Part shown: positions 32,722-43,511 of the stretch, piece by piece
How positions within the stretch are numbered: the stretch's first letter is position 1
How the letters are laid out: every line of letters begins with the position of its first letter
Origin: Cryphonectria parasitica EP155
Taxonomy: Eukaryota > Ascomycota > Sordariomycetes > Diaporthales > Cryphonectriaceae
Length of the DNA: 64,000 nucleotides
Assembly: GCF_011745365.1 (NCBI RefSeq)
Contig: NW_024468915.1
Location: 1,962,653-2,026,652, forward strand
Direction: 5' to 3'
The notes under the pieces: generated by a model
Seen by the model: only the letters and a program-made list of their open reading frames with translations
The model's database searches: none
What the model was told of the DNA's origin: nothing
Program-made: the position numbers and the translations under genes

Positions 32722-34782
32722 ATGGCCAATGGGTTGGACAAACTGGAGCGGCTGTTCTCCAACAAAAAGAAAGCTGCACACAGCCGTCACACATCCGAGT
32801 CTTACATAAACGGCAGTATTCCCGACCCTCGCGCGCTGCCACAGGAAGCCGCCTCACCGTGCCAGTTCCCCCAGTCCCCCTTCATAAGACCAAAGGCCAA
32901 TGTGATGCAACCGCGCAACGAGCTTCTGCGCTGCTCCCCTCGATCTATTGCTCGCACCAACTCGTCCAGGTCAAAAAGATTTAGCAAGACGTCATCAGCT
33001 GGTGACAGCCTCAAAGAAACGATGAGTGATCGACGTCGACCCAACAGCTACTCCACGACCGCCTCATTCCATATCCCCAGCAGGACCTCGTCGCTCCTGT
33101 CGAGAAGAAATGACAGATTTCCGGGAGGGCTGGTTCAGCTGCAACTCCCTCGTGAAACCGCATTCGCTGATGGGTCTACACAATCCAAGCCGTCTTCAGA
33201 GGCAAGAACATTGCCCCGCAAGGGTGAGAAGCCGACCACCACCATCAACACCACTACCATCCAGAGAGGTTTGTTGGATGCTTTGCCAATCTACCCAGCA
33301 GCGCGAGTCGAAACGCCTCCGCCCTCAGATCAGGATGAGATCAGCTTTCCCTCACTTCCCCAGCATGGACATAACCCTTCGACAGTCCTGCTACAGCTCA
33401 CACCAGAGCCGTCTCCTGAGATGACCCCCCAGCGCGACTCACCGCTCAGTGAGCCCAAGTCAAGCCCTGGGGTGAAGAGGGAGACGGCATCTGCACCATC
33501 CAGACGTGCCACAGATGCAAGTGCGCCACTGCTGCTGGATGACGACTGGCGAGACCCATACATTCACGATCCTCAGAGCAACAGCACCAGCACCAACACC
33601 AGCACCAACACCAGCCCAAATACAAAAGTCGTCTTCCGCGACCCTCCTGTCGAAGACTTCCTCTCCATGACTTACGAAGACCTTGCTGAGGTTAAAATGA
33701 CCTACCCATCAGATCCGCCCCCGACGCGCGCACCTCCCCCACCCGTCCTGCCACCAAACGCTCTCTCGCCATTGTCGCCTGTGTCGTCCACATCGCCCAT
33801 GTCACCCATTTCTCCCGTGTTGCCCTTGGTTCGCAGTCCGATGCCCTCCTCATCACCCGCAATGGCCTATAGCCAGGTAGCTGCCTGGGAGGCCGCACGA
33901 ATTGCCAAGAAGTTCGATTTCGATGTCGTTTACGTCGCCAACTTCTGGCCGGCCAGGATGAACCATCTACACAACCCTCGGAAACCAAGCACAATGGCAG
34001 CTGTCTCGGACCTGTCGCCCACCTCAGCGGCCTCGTCTGCCAACAGCTCCTTCTCGCATTCTATACCCGCCTCGCTGCTCTCCTCACCTGCCTCTGACCG
34101 GCACACCACAGCGACGCGCAGCTCGACCCCGCGCAACTCCCTCCAAGGCGCGACCTCCTCAGCACACATGCCCTCGGAGCTTTTTGCCCAGCCTCTGGTC
34201 CCCAATCCTGACTGTTGCCCTGAGTCAGGCAGGCCTGTACGCAACTCCGGCCCGATGAGAGGCTGCCTCCTGGCGGGCTACGGCCTAGAGACCATCGCCG
34301 CGCCTTTCAAACTGAACACGAGAGTCCACAAGAAGATCCTGCGCACCGTTGGCTGGATTGAGCACCGGAACAGTGCCGCCAAGGAGAATGAGTTTGCGCG
34401 GGGCTATGCACGGTCGTTCTACACCGGCTCGACACTGCCTTTTGCCGCTACGCCTTCCACGCCGAGACGCTCATCCGCACCGGATGCGTCTGTACAGGCT
34501 TCGTTTGCTGCGAAGTCTACGCCAAGCACGCCGCCTCCTCTATGCACGAAGGAGGGCCCCAAGAGGCACGAAATTGCGCAGAGCAAACACAACGTCAATC
34601 GCGGCCTGGTCTTTGTGGCGTATCGTCGGCCTCGCGGTCCAAGTGGTTCGGTAAACAGCAGCACGGCGGAACTGGAGGCGCTGGGAAAGGAAGCTGAGGC
34701 ACTGGTGGAATTGATACTAGATTTCCATGTGGAGAGAAGACGTTGGGAGGCTGCCCAGGAGGCAAGGAGGGCGAGCGGATGA
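32722..34782 (+). CDS. Conserved fungal protein of unknown function, possible split GAF-like fold
   Basis: 686 aa in one exon; I recognise only a filamentous-ascomycete family without known function. The first 370 residues are Ser/Pro/Thr-rich and probably disordered, with many SP and TP phospho-site-like pairs, an (S/T)NTSTNTSPNT repeat near residue 290 and a Pro-rich LSPVSSTSPMSPISP stretch. Three ordered blocks follow: about 380-415 (SQVAAWEAARIAKKFDFDVVYVANFWP), 510-560 (RGCLLAGYGLETIAAPFKLN, then VHKKILRTVGWIEHRN) and 625-680 (RGLVFVAYRRPRG and a charged helix). Their order and strand-like pattern resemble a GAF domain split by disordered loops; this is inference. There is no signal peptide or membrane segment. 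ATG 32722 is the first in-frame start. Confidence 0.75.
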   Translation: MANGLDKLERLFSNKKKAAHSRHTSESYINGSIPDPRALPQEAASPCQFPQSPFIRPKANVMQPRNELLRCSPRSIARTNSSRSKRFSKTSSAGDSLKETMSDRRRPNSYSTTASFHIPSRTSSLLSRRNDRFPGGLVQLQLPRETAFADGSTQSKPSSEARTLPRKGEKPTTTINTTTIQRGLLDALPIYPAARVETPPPSDQDEISFPSLPQHGHNPSTVLLQLTPEPSPEMTPQRDSPLSEPKSSPGVKRETASAPSRRATDASAPLLLDDDWRDPYIHDPQSNSTSTNTSTNTSPNTKVVFRDPPVEDFLSMTYEDLAEVKMTYPSDPPPTRAPPPPVLPPNALSPLSPVSSTSPMSPISPVLPLVRSPMPSSSPAMAYSQVAAWEAARIAKKFDFDVVYVANFWPARMNHLHNPRKPSTMAAVSDLSPTSAASSANSSFSHSIPASLLSSPASDRHTTATRSSTPRNSLQGATSSAHMPSELFAQPLVPNPDCCPESGRPVRNSGPMRGCLLAGYGLETIAAPFKLNTRVHKKILRTVGWIEHRNSAAKENEFARGYARSFYTGSTLPFAATPSTPRRSSAPDASVQASFAAKSTPSTPPPLCTKEGPKRHEIAQSKHNVNRGLVFVAYRRPRGPSGSVNSSTAELEALGKEAEALVELILDFHVERRRWEAAQEARRASG

Positions 34783-36082
34783 GAGGCCCCACCCAAGAGC
34801 ATCTCACCTTGACCTTGCTCCCTTGCATTGCAAAACAGGCTTCCCCTCTGGCTTGATGATACACAACATCAAGATGGGCGATGGGAGGCTGATAGTGTGT
34901 TTTGGATTTTATATGTGATGGGCTCCTGAACGAGTTGACGTTCAGGGAGGATGGTTCGATGCAGAGGCAGTGACATCGGACTTCCTCCATATTGCTTGCT
35001 AGTACGACACCCAAGCAGCCGTCAGCGCGAAAGGGCGCAGAAGGAAGCTCGGGTGGACGGCGGCATTTGATCTCATGACGAGAGCATGAGATCATCATCA
35101 GATGGCAACACCCCCCGGCAGATAGCCTGCAACCGTCTTGACTTGGTGAGACGGAGGTGCTGCCTGTCCGAGGATGCCCATCTCTTTCATATCCTTGAGT
35201 CTTCAACGCTCGAGATGTAACGATGCTACGGATGCTTGGCCGGAGACATAGGCTTCTATCTATCTAGCCGGCTGGCTGGCAACCAATGAAATGATCATGA
35301 CCAATAATTTGTCGCCTTTCTTTCCCTCCCCTTTTTGTGACGCTGATAATGGGGGAGGGGTTTTGTTGGGCCCTTGGACAAGTGACTTGGCTGTGTTACC
35401 TGGACGCTGTCCAGCGCGACCATCTTGGAGATACAAAGACACCAAAGCAATACTTTGTTTGCTGTCCGTATCTCCTTTATATGAGAATGTAGAGAAAATG
35501 TGGGACACAGGGAGGGCTCGCAATGAATTGGCTGCGCTGTTGAGGTCCCTCGTTAGGTCAGCATCCAGAGGTGGACTTTCGGCCAATGGACTTACATGTT
35601 TTTCTCTTGGCCCCACACACAAATGCCGGAAGACGAAAGGAATTTTGGCAGTCTGGAATTGAGGACAGAAAGCCTTGAAGGAAGTGGTTTTGATGGATAG
35701 ATTTGAGGGTTCTTTTTATTATTTTTTTCTCTTTTCTTATCCTTTCAAACTCGTTAGTCTTAGATTCATTAATTGCATAGCACAGCGTTGCACAATTGAT
35801 TACCTACTGAGAGGGGGGAAGAAGGCAATGGAGGCTTTTTAGACAGAAAGATTCTCAAAGGATTGCATCGTTCTCACGACTGCGCTCTATATTGTATGCA
35901 ATAAATAAGTTTAATTTTCTCGGGGAAAAGAGAGCTCTTTCAAGGGTCCTTCGTATTTGTGACGTTGTTTCGTTGAGCATACCGCGCTCTCTTTTTGCCC
36001 TGGTTCTTTAAGTTCGGTCACGGGTGTCTGGTGAAGCCAGCCGTTGTTTGCCAATATAATTCTACAATACCAAAAACCAAGC
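34783..36082. other. Intergenic, no gene seen
   Basis: 3' flank of the unknown-function gene. Only short, non-conserved-looking frames occur, and a T-rich stretch lies near 35710-35745. Nothing else could be supported up to the 5S rRNA gene. Confidence 0.5.
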
Positions 36083-36202
36083 ACATACGACCATAGGTAG
36101 TGGAGAACTTGGGATCCCGTCTGCTCTCCCCTAAATAAGCCGCTAACCGCCGGATTAGTAGTTAAGTGGGTGACCATTAGCGAATACCCGGTGTTGTATG
36201 TT
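36083..36202 (+). rRNA. 5S ribosomal RNA, dispersed copy
   Basis: About 120 nt matching the ascomycete 5S pattern: a start of ACATACGACCATA, an internal GGGATCCCGTC, and TAGTTAAGTGGGTGACC near the 3' third. Helix I closes perfectly: the first nine bases ACATACGAC pair with terminal GTTGTATGT. Helix II also forms (GGTAGTGG against CCGCTAACC with one bulge). The sequence of this arm differs, as I remember it, from Neurospora 5S, so the changes look compensatory and the copy looks functional. The internal pol III control region is intact, and T-rich termination signals (TTTT, then TTTTTT) follow directly. It lies alone between protein genes. Confidence 0.93.
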
Positions 36203-37068
36203 TTGCTCTTTTTTCACTCTTTTTTCTTTGTCTTCGGTATTCTTTCTGGATTTCTCGAGGCAAGCATGATGAGGATTTGTGACGCGCTTTGATCACATAT
36301 TTGGCTTATTTGGATATCAGGTTGTTTGAGCCGTAAATGTGCAGTCAATTGATTTCCTTATCTCAGCCCAGACCGACAGCTTCAAGATCCTGACATTCTC
36401 AACAAGACTATCAAACCAGAACACCGTCTCAGTCAGCACCGCATTTATTCCCTCCCTCTCTCTTTGTTTTCTTCCTTCTTTGGAATCGTGCCCAAATACA
36501 GATGGACAGGTTCTTCTCAGATTTTAGTGGACATCGAGACAAGGGAACTGTGCTGAGTCATCATGTACTATAGCTTGTACTAGGACAGGGATGATAAGGT
36601 ACGACATGGTGTCGTCCGTTGTCCGTTGTCAAGGACCCTTTTGGAAACAACAAAGATACGCTCGAGCATCAATACCGAATTGGGTTCTCAATAGCAGGCA
36701 CTGGCTGCCCTGACCCGACTTCATTGCCAACCAATCAAGCCCTTCTCTCATACAGGCGCCACAGTCGAGTCTCGGTCGCGAGGGAACTCGCCCGCGCTCC
36801 TTTGAACATTGGCCGCCCCAAGCACAGCCTGTCGCTCTGTTGTGTTGTGGTTGTCAAATTGACCAAGCCTTCCAGCTGAGGATCGATACGCCACGATGCA
36901 TGATCGTCCTCTCGGCACAATTGTTTGCTTCTCTGTATCGTCTGGGCGCGTCTGTCTGACTGGAGCGATCCAGTCCTGGTCAAACTAGCTTGGACGTCCG
37001 GGCAACTGACTCCTTCCTACGAAACTTGTCTCATATTTATTTGACGCTTCCACCGCCGACTCTCGAAC
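36203..37068. promoter_or_regulatory. Upstream region of the DAPB-type gene
   Basis: It begins with the T-rich pol III termination region and ends with the leader of the dipeptidyl aminopeptidase gene. One exact CTCAATAG (reverse of CTATTGAG) lies at 36687-36694, about 375 bp before the start codon. A single 8-mer match is weak evidence, but it is noted because the same motif clusters upstream of the pheromone gene. Confidence 0.45.
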
Positions 37069-39939
37069 ATGGCTTCCTCCGATAAGGGACCGCTCATCGG
37101 TCCTGTCGATGGCACCGCAAGCCCCAGAATGTCCCGCGAGTCCGACTCATCTGTCTCGACCACGAGCATCGTCTTCGACCGTATCAGCGAGCGTCTATCG
37201 AGCCATAACCGCTCCTCCTCCAAACGCCGTACCTCCCCAAGCCCTCGCCGAGGCAATGAGACCCCGTATGTGGACGATGATACCCTCACAGACTTCAATG
37301 AGGAGGATCCCCTCAAGGAAGAGACCACCAGCGACCTGGAGACCGGGCCCTTCCTCGGGAATGGCGCAGCAGTCACAGGGCCGAAGCGTATGGACAAGAC
37401 GCTGAAGCGTATGCTTTTCGTCTCTGCCGGCGTCTTTGTTGCTGCCTGGGTCGTCGCACTCGTCATGTTCATATCCTCAAAGTCCTACTTGCATCCGTCC
37501 GACTTTGAACACGATCCGCAAGCTACGGTCTCGCGGGGTAGTGGCAAGAAGCTCACCCTGGACACCGTCATGTCGGGGTCATGGGTGGCCAATACACACA
37601 CTCTTGCGTGGGTTGCTGGCCCGAATGGAGAAGACGGGCTGCTGCTCGAGCAGGGCGACTCGACAGACGGGTACCTGGTAGTAGGAGACGTCAGAAACAA
37701 GAATCCAGAGCTGGCCCCCAGCGTGAATACTGCAGAGACGAAAGTCCTGATGAAGAATGGCTGGTTCTCCTACGGCGGGTTACAACATCAGGCCTCTACG
37801 GCAACTCCTTCTTCCGACATGAGCAAAGTGCTCGTGAGCAGCGATGACGAACGCGTTTTCAGGCACTCGTCCACAGCCAAGTACTGGCTCTTCGATGTGG
37901 CATCGCAGAGCGCCGAGCCGTTGGTCCCTGGAGATGCCAACGCGATTATCCAGCTGGCCAAGTGGAGCCCTGCGAGCAATGCAGTGGCCTTTGTCAGGGA
38001 CAACAATCTATACGTGCGCTTCATCGGGTCGCAGGAGTTGCGGCAGGTCACGAACGATGGCGGTGCAAATTATTTCTACGGCCGTCCTGACTGGGTGTAC
38101 GAGGAGGAAGTTCTCGGCGGCGATACGGCCACCTGGTGGTCCAAGGACGGCAAATACCTTGCCTTCTTCCGGACGAACGACACTGCGGTGCCCGAGTACC
38201 CCGTACAATACTTCATCTCGAAGCCCAAAGGCAGCCAGACGGAGAGCTCTGACAGCTACCCGCAAGAGATGAACATGAAGTATCCCAAAGCCGGCGCGCC
38301 GAACCCCGTCGTGGACCTGCTCTTCTACGACGTTGATCGAGGCGACCAGTTCGAGGTCAAGATCGACGGCGGCTTCGCAGACGACGACCGGCTGATCACC
38401 GAGGTCGTGTGGGCTGGTCAGAATGTCATCATCAAGGAGACAAATCGCGTGTCAGATATCATGCGTGTCGTCCTCGTGGATGTAGCTTCGCGCACGGGCA
38501 AGACTGTGCGGACCGACGATGTTGGCAAGCTGGACGGCGGCTGGTTCGAGATATCCCAGAACACGCGCTATATCCCGGCGGACGCTACGAAGCAACGGCC
38601 GTACGATGGCTATATTGATACTGTCATCTATGAAGATGGCGACCACCTCGCCTACTTCACACCCCTCGACAACCCAGACCCTATCATGTTGACAAAGGGG
38701 AAGTGGGAAGTTGAACAGGGTCCTTCCGCTGTGGATCTGAACAAGAATCTCGTGTACTTCATTGCGACCAAGGAATCGTCGATCCAGAGGCACGCCTATA
38801 GTGTCAAGCTCGACGGTACCGGTCTCGAGCCCGTGACAGATGTCAGCAAGGAGGGCTACTACAGCTTGTCCTTCTCTTCTGGTGCTGGCTATGCCCTTGT
38901 GAATTACCAGGGGCCCAACATCCCATGGCAAAAGGTGATCAGCACGCCGAGTCAATCTGAGAAATATGAACATGTGGTCGAGAAGAACGCAGACCTTGCG
39001 GATCGTGCCAAGAAGTACGAACTCCCGATCAAGATTTATGGCACCCTGGAAGTAGATGACGGCATCCAGCTGAACTACGTCGAGCGACGTCCTCCGCACT
39101 TTGATCCCAACAAGAAGTACCCAGTCTTGTTCTTCCAGTACAGCGGCCCGGGATCGCAGTCAGTCAACAAGAGGTTTGCCGTGGATTTCCAATCCAGCAT
39201 TGCCAGCTTGGGGTATCTCTGCGTCACGGTCGACGGCCGCGGCACTGGCTTCATTGGGCGCAAGAACCGCGTCATCGTCCGCGAACACCTGGGCCACTGG
39301 GAATCACACGACCAAATCGCGGCGGCAAAACACTGGGCGTCTCTGCCCTACGTTGATCCTGCACGGCTCGCCATCTGGGGATGGTCCTATGGTGGTTACA
39401 ACACGCTCAAGACGCTGGAACAGGATGCAGGCCAGACCTTCAGCTACGGCATGGCGGTGGCTCCTGTGACGGACTGGCGGTACTATGACTCGATCTACAC
39501 AGAGCGGTACATGAAGACACCACAAGAAAACGAGGCCGGCTATGATGGGACGGCCATCAATAATGCCACTGCGCTCGGGGAGAACAAGCGGTTTCTGATC
39601 ATGCACGGCACAGGGGACGACAATGTGCATGTGCAGAATACGCTGACGCTGCTTGACAAGCTGGATCTGGCCAGCGTGGAGAACTATGATGTGCACGTGT
39701 TCCCGGACAGCGATCACAGCATTTACTTCCACAACGCCAACAAGATTGTGTATGAAAGTGAGTGAAAAGACAAGGCTCCAGCTCTGCTCTGGTCCAATAG
39801 ACTATCGCTGACAAATTTTACTACAGAACTGCAAAATTGGATCATCAACGCCTTTAACGGGGAGTGGCTCAAGGTCAGCCATGCAGTGCCCATCGACAAG
39901 AGACGCATTGTAGCTGAGATTGAGGCCACGATGGCATAA
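37069..39939 (+). CDS. Dipeptidyl aminopeptidase B, type IV (DAPB/Ste13/DPP4 family)
   Basis: Type II membrane serine peptidase of family S9B that removes X-Pro and X-Ala dipeptides; yeast relatives act in the late Golgi (Ste13, on alpha-factor) and the vacuole (Dap2). Two exons, 37069-39757 and 39827-39939, give 933 aa; the donor GTGAGT splits a Lys codon. The cytosolic N-terminus (about 114 residues) is Ser/acidic-rich. One membrane segment at about 115-136 ([20 protein letters not shown]) is followed by a beta-propeller including [12 protein letters not shown]. The S9 catalytic domain has GWSYGGY with Ser near residue 773, Asp near 850 in [11 protein letters not shown] and His near 883 in DSDHSIYF. 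All three catalytic residues are present. Whether it is the vacuolar or Golgi form cannot be told from sequence alone. Confidence 0.95.
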
Positions 39940-41008
39940 GGCTGCGAGACCGGTGTGTCTTGCCGCTGGCGTTTGGTTGCTATCATAGAAGGCGCGTCGG
40001 CATGGCGTTCGGGTGGCAATTTGTTTCTTGTCTTTCTTCTTCTCTTCCTCAAGCATTATTCATCTCGCATACATCCGTTACCGAACACGGGACCGAGTTC
40101 CTGGCATGCAAAAATTATACAATCATTACGATATCTTCTTCATGCTCCCCTTGACCAGATACTGAGCTCGCTGGAGAAGAGGTTGTAACGTTGGATAAAC
40201 CGTCCACTAGGCGCCAAGAAACAATACTTGGCAGGACTGCACGAAGTCGGGACTGAGTGTACTGGCTTCACTAATCATAACTTGTCGGCGCGCCATGCAG
40301 AGTTATTGCTTGAACTTTGGTGAGATGCACCTGGTCTGGCATCTGCTTCTTGCACGGATCTGAATAATGTTTCTGGTTAAAGTTTCGGGAGTGCCAGAGG
40401 ACCTGGCAGCAAACTTTAATTTAGACAGCACATCCTGACGATCCGGAATGGGCCACCTTGCCCCAGCGAGATGGATCAAAAGAAACGACCTGTCGAGATT
40501 TCCAGGAGTTACGATGCCTATCCAGAGACCCCTGTAAACGATGTCGGCCTAGACAAGATTCCGGCTCCTAATTGCTCTCTTCCTCTCTGCCTCCGCCCAA
40601 ACGTTGTTTCGAAACACTCTAACCATGCTCGGAGGCACAGAACACATGCGTCCATTCATTCCCCCTTTCAACGTCTCGGAGGGTGCGGCCCCTTGAGCCC
40701 CCCTGGCCCAAATCAGCAAGAAGACCCCCTGTTTCCTGTATATTCTTCCAAATTGAGCCGGGCAGTATTTCCGTCGCGATGGCATCAGGACAGTACGTCG
40801 CAGTGTACAAAATGGCCAGGTCGCCCTCTCTGTGATGGTGCAGATCTTGTCGACATGTCGCAAGAGCTCTTTGAACTTGTGTCTTCTGCCTCTTCTTCTC
40901 CTTCTTCGTCTTCTTCTTCGTCTATATTCTCCAGATCGCTGCCCTGTTCATTGTCCAAGTAGTCCTTCCTTTTCATAACAGAGCTCGTTCTCGCTTCTTT
41001 TTCCAAAG
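39940..41008. other. Intergenic with a doubtful 163-codon frame
   Basis: 3' flank of DAPB and promoter/leader of the GH131 gene. An ATG-initiated frame at 40471-40962 ends 46 nt before the GH131 start. It reads as Pro/Ser/His-rich sequence ending in a TCT/CTT-derived poly-Ser run and has no domain. It most likely lies in the GH131 leader and is not annotated as a gene. Confidence 0.5.
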
Positions 41009-41974
41009 ATGTTTCCTTCAGTCCCCCTCCTTCTCGCTCTCAGTGGTGCCCTGGCGGTGTCCGCGCTGCCCCGTGCAGTATCCAACACCACAACCAGCTG
41101 CCCTGTCCTCCTCGACGGCCGCGTGCCCTCCAACGCGACCCTCGACGAGTTCGACGCGACCAACGGCATCTTCAACCCCGACTACGTCAAGGGCAACAAC
41201 GTGTCGTGGAGCGACATCCTGCTCTTCCCCTCGGCGGTTCCCGCCTCGCGCTTCGACAGCGGCAGCTACAAGCCCCTCGAGGTGACCATCAACAACGCCT
41301 CCATCTTCCAGACGCAGTACGGCTTCCGGCGGGCGGGCTTGCAGTTTGCGGCCGACACCAACACGGGCAGCCCCGGCTACGCGGGCGTCGTGACGCTGCA
41401 CTGGAGTGTGCGCCAGGACCCGGCGCGGGCGCTGAACCTGAGCCATGAGTATCTGAACGTGTGGCACGAGAGCGCCGATTACAGTGCGGACCAGATCATG
41501 TTCCAGGCCGGGCAGATGATTGATTTCCCTGACCTGCCGAGCGACACGTTCAAGATCTTTGATCGGAATTCGGCCTTGCTTTGGAGCACCGAGATTGAGG
41601 AGGATGAGTGGCAGAATTTTGCTGTCACGCTGGACATGGACGCAAAGTGAGTTGACCTATATACATTCTCCCCTGCGCCGGCCATTTCTATTTTGCATTA
41701 TTATATGCTGACTATATTCTTCTCTTCTTCCCTCCTTTTCTACAGCACCGTCCAGTTTTACTACTCTGTGGGCACTGATGCCCTGGCTGCTGTCACCAAT
41801 ATCATCTCGGCTGACCTGTCCGGTGACGGCGAATATCAAATCGGCATCCTCAAGAAGCCCACGGGGTCCTCGGATGTTGTCAACTCTGGATACCAGGAGG
41901 CTCCGTTTGAAGAAGGCCAGATCTATGGTGGTCTGTTTGTGGAGGACAGCACTGGTGGTTGTATCTCTCTGTAA
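41009..41974 (+). CDS. Secreted glycoside hydrolase family 131-like beta-glucanase
   Basis: GH131 enzymes are fungal secreted beta-glucanases acting on beta-1,3/1,6- and beta-1,4-glucans of plant and fungal walls. Two exons, 41009-41646 and 41746-41974, give 288 aa; donor GTGAGT, acceptor TACAG. The signal peptide is MFPSVPLLLALSGALAVSA with cleavage likely after SALP or SA. The mature part has N-glycosylation sequons (SNTTT, VPSNATL). It carries the GH131 core: WSDILLFP, YGFRRAGLQF, VTLHWSVRQDP, LNVWHESADYSADQIMFQAG, and VQFYYSVGTDAL in the second exon. There is no cellulose-binding module. Assignment rests on family memory; the activity is not provable from sequence. Confidence 0.85.
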
Positions 41975-43511
41975 TCAGCTAACCTACACGGTGACGCGAT
42001 GAGAGAGGAAGGGAGAACGACCATGTAAATTGGAATTTTCTGTCTATTATTGCTGCCGGCCACCGTCCTGCGATATAGTTACGAAACAGAATCTGATCAG
42101 CATAAATGTAATGCATCTGTCGCCTTGCTCACTTGGGTTTGTAACTTCTCAAAGTTCTAACGAATCAATATCGGTGTGACCTCTACAGCCTCCATTTACT
42201 CATCGCAGGAGCATTCAACTTCCTTTTCTCGTGGCTAGCTTACCAGACTCGTGCCCTCCCCCCTCCTCCCTCCTCCTCCCTCATCTCCTCCTCCTTCTCC
42301 TCACCAACGTTTCTTTGTTCTGTTGCTGAACCAGTAATCCTGGGTTCACATGTAACAACGGCTCAACAATTCCCAAGCGCTAATGGTGCTATTTTCGGAC
42401 TTTTCTCATTAAAAGAAGAGAAGATAAAAAAAAAAAAAACACTTCACATGTCAACCTGGAAGCCAAGCAAGCTCGTATTCAACTTGATTGATTCCCCGCA
42501 AAAGCACCTGCCGCACTCACGTGTGCCTCTTTTTAAGCAGTTGCTTTGCTGGCCTCCAAAGGATGCCCTGAAGTCGATAAGCTAAACGGTCCAACCGTTG
42601 AATACGCCGGCCAAAATTGGTGATGGTGTACAGACTATGCGAAGATCGGCAAGATCAAGCTGCTGTTCGTTGAAACAGTATGTGCATGTGAAAGAGGTGC
42701 AGAGCAATCATTTTGATGCCCTGACTGATAATATCGACTCACATGCAAAGTTGAGTCTTCTCGTGAAGTTCAAGGCTTGGACCGCAGTGTCCACGGACAC
42801 ATTCCTGGCCATTGACCATCAATAACATACATACAGTCAGACAATAAAATGATCATCCAAAGCCAACTGAGTAGATCCTGCCAATTGAAGCTGGTTTGAG
42901 CTTCGTGTGCATCTGAAGCCGGGCTATCTTGTTGACACCCGTCGCCGGCGTCACTGTTAGCATCTCGACGGCTCTCTTCTGCCCTAAACCAATCTTTCCC
43001 GAATAAGCCTTTGGCGCATATTCTTATTGTTGTTGTCCTCGATCAACCTTGTAGAGAACCACTAGTTATTGGCGACAGGGTGCAGAATATCTCGGGGCCT
43101 AACTATGTGAGCATGAGGGAAGTCTTCCAGACCAACACCCAGGTTGCTATTCCGGCACTCGACAATGAACACCGCCCAGCATGCCAACATGTGAAGGGGG
43201 GAAGAGACCTCGTATCTCAGCAAGTGTATGCACTACATTCCTTGCTAAACAGTCCGCCTTCTTCCTCAGTGTCGGAAACAGCATCAACGCATCATAGCTT
43301 CAACGTGGCAGTTGGATCCAGAGACCCGTGACAGTTGAATAAGAGCACTCTGTTTGAGATGCCCGAGTAAAAAAGGCCATATCCTGCCCTACCCCGAGAG
43401 CAGACGTCCTTCTTATTTATTCTTCCTTCAGTTCCACTGTTTCTTGGTAACTACCAGACACCTTCGCTCATACTATCGTTCACTGAAGAATCATCCGCGC
43501 GAGAAAGAAGG
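41975..43511. other. Intergenic between two secreted-protein genes
   Basis: No gene recognised. A C/T-rich stretch lies near 42257-42305 and an A homopolymer near 42427-42440. Open frames at 42598-42825 and 43011-43331 lack domains and signal sequences. Most of this is probably the promoter of the WSC-domain gene. Confidence 0.5.

Noticed and set aside
40471..40962. 163-codon ATG frame just upstream of GH131
   Set aside because: It ends in a poly-Ser run from a TCT repeat, has no domain or signal peptide, and lies where the GH131 leader should be.
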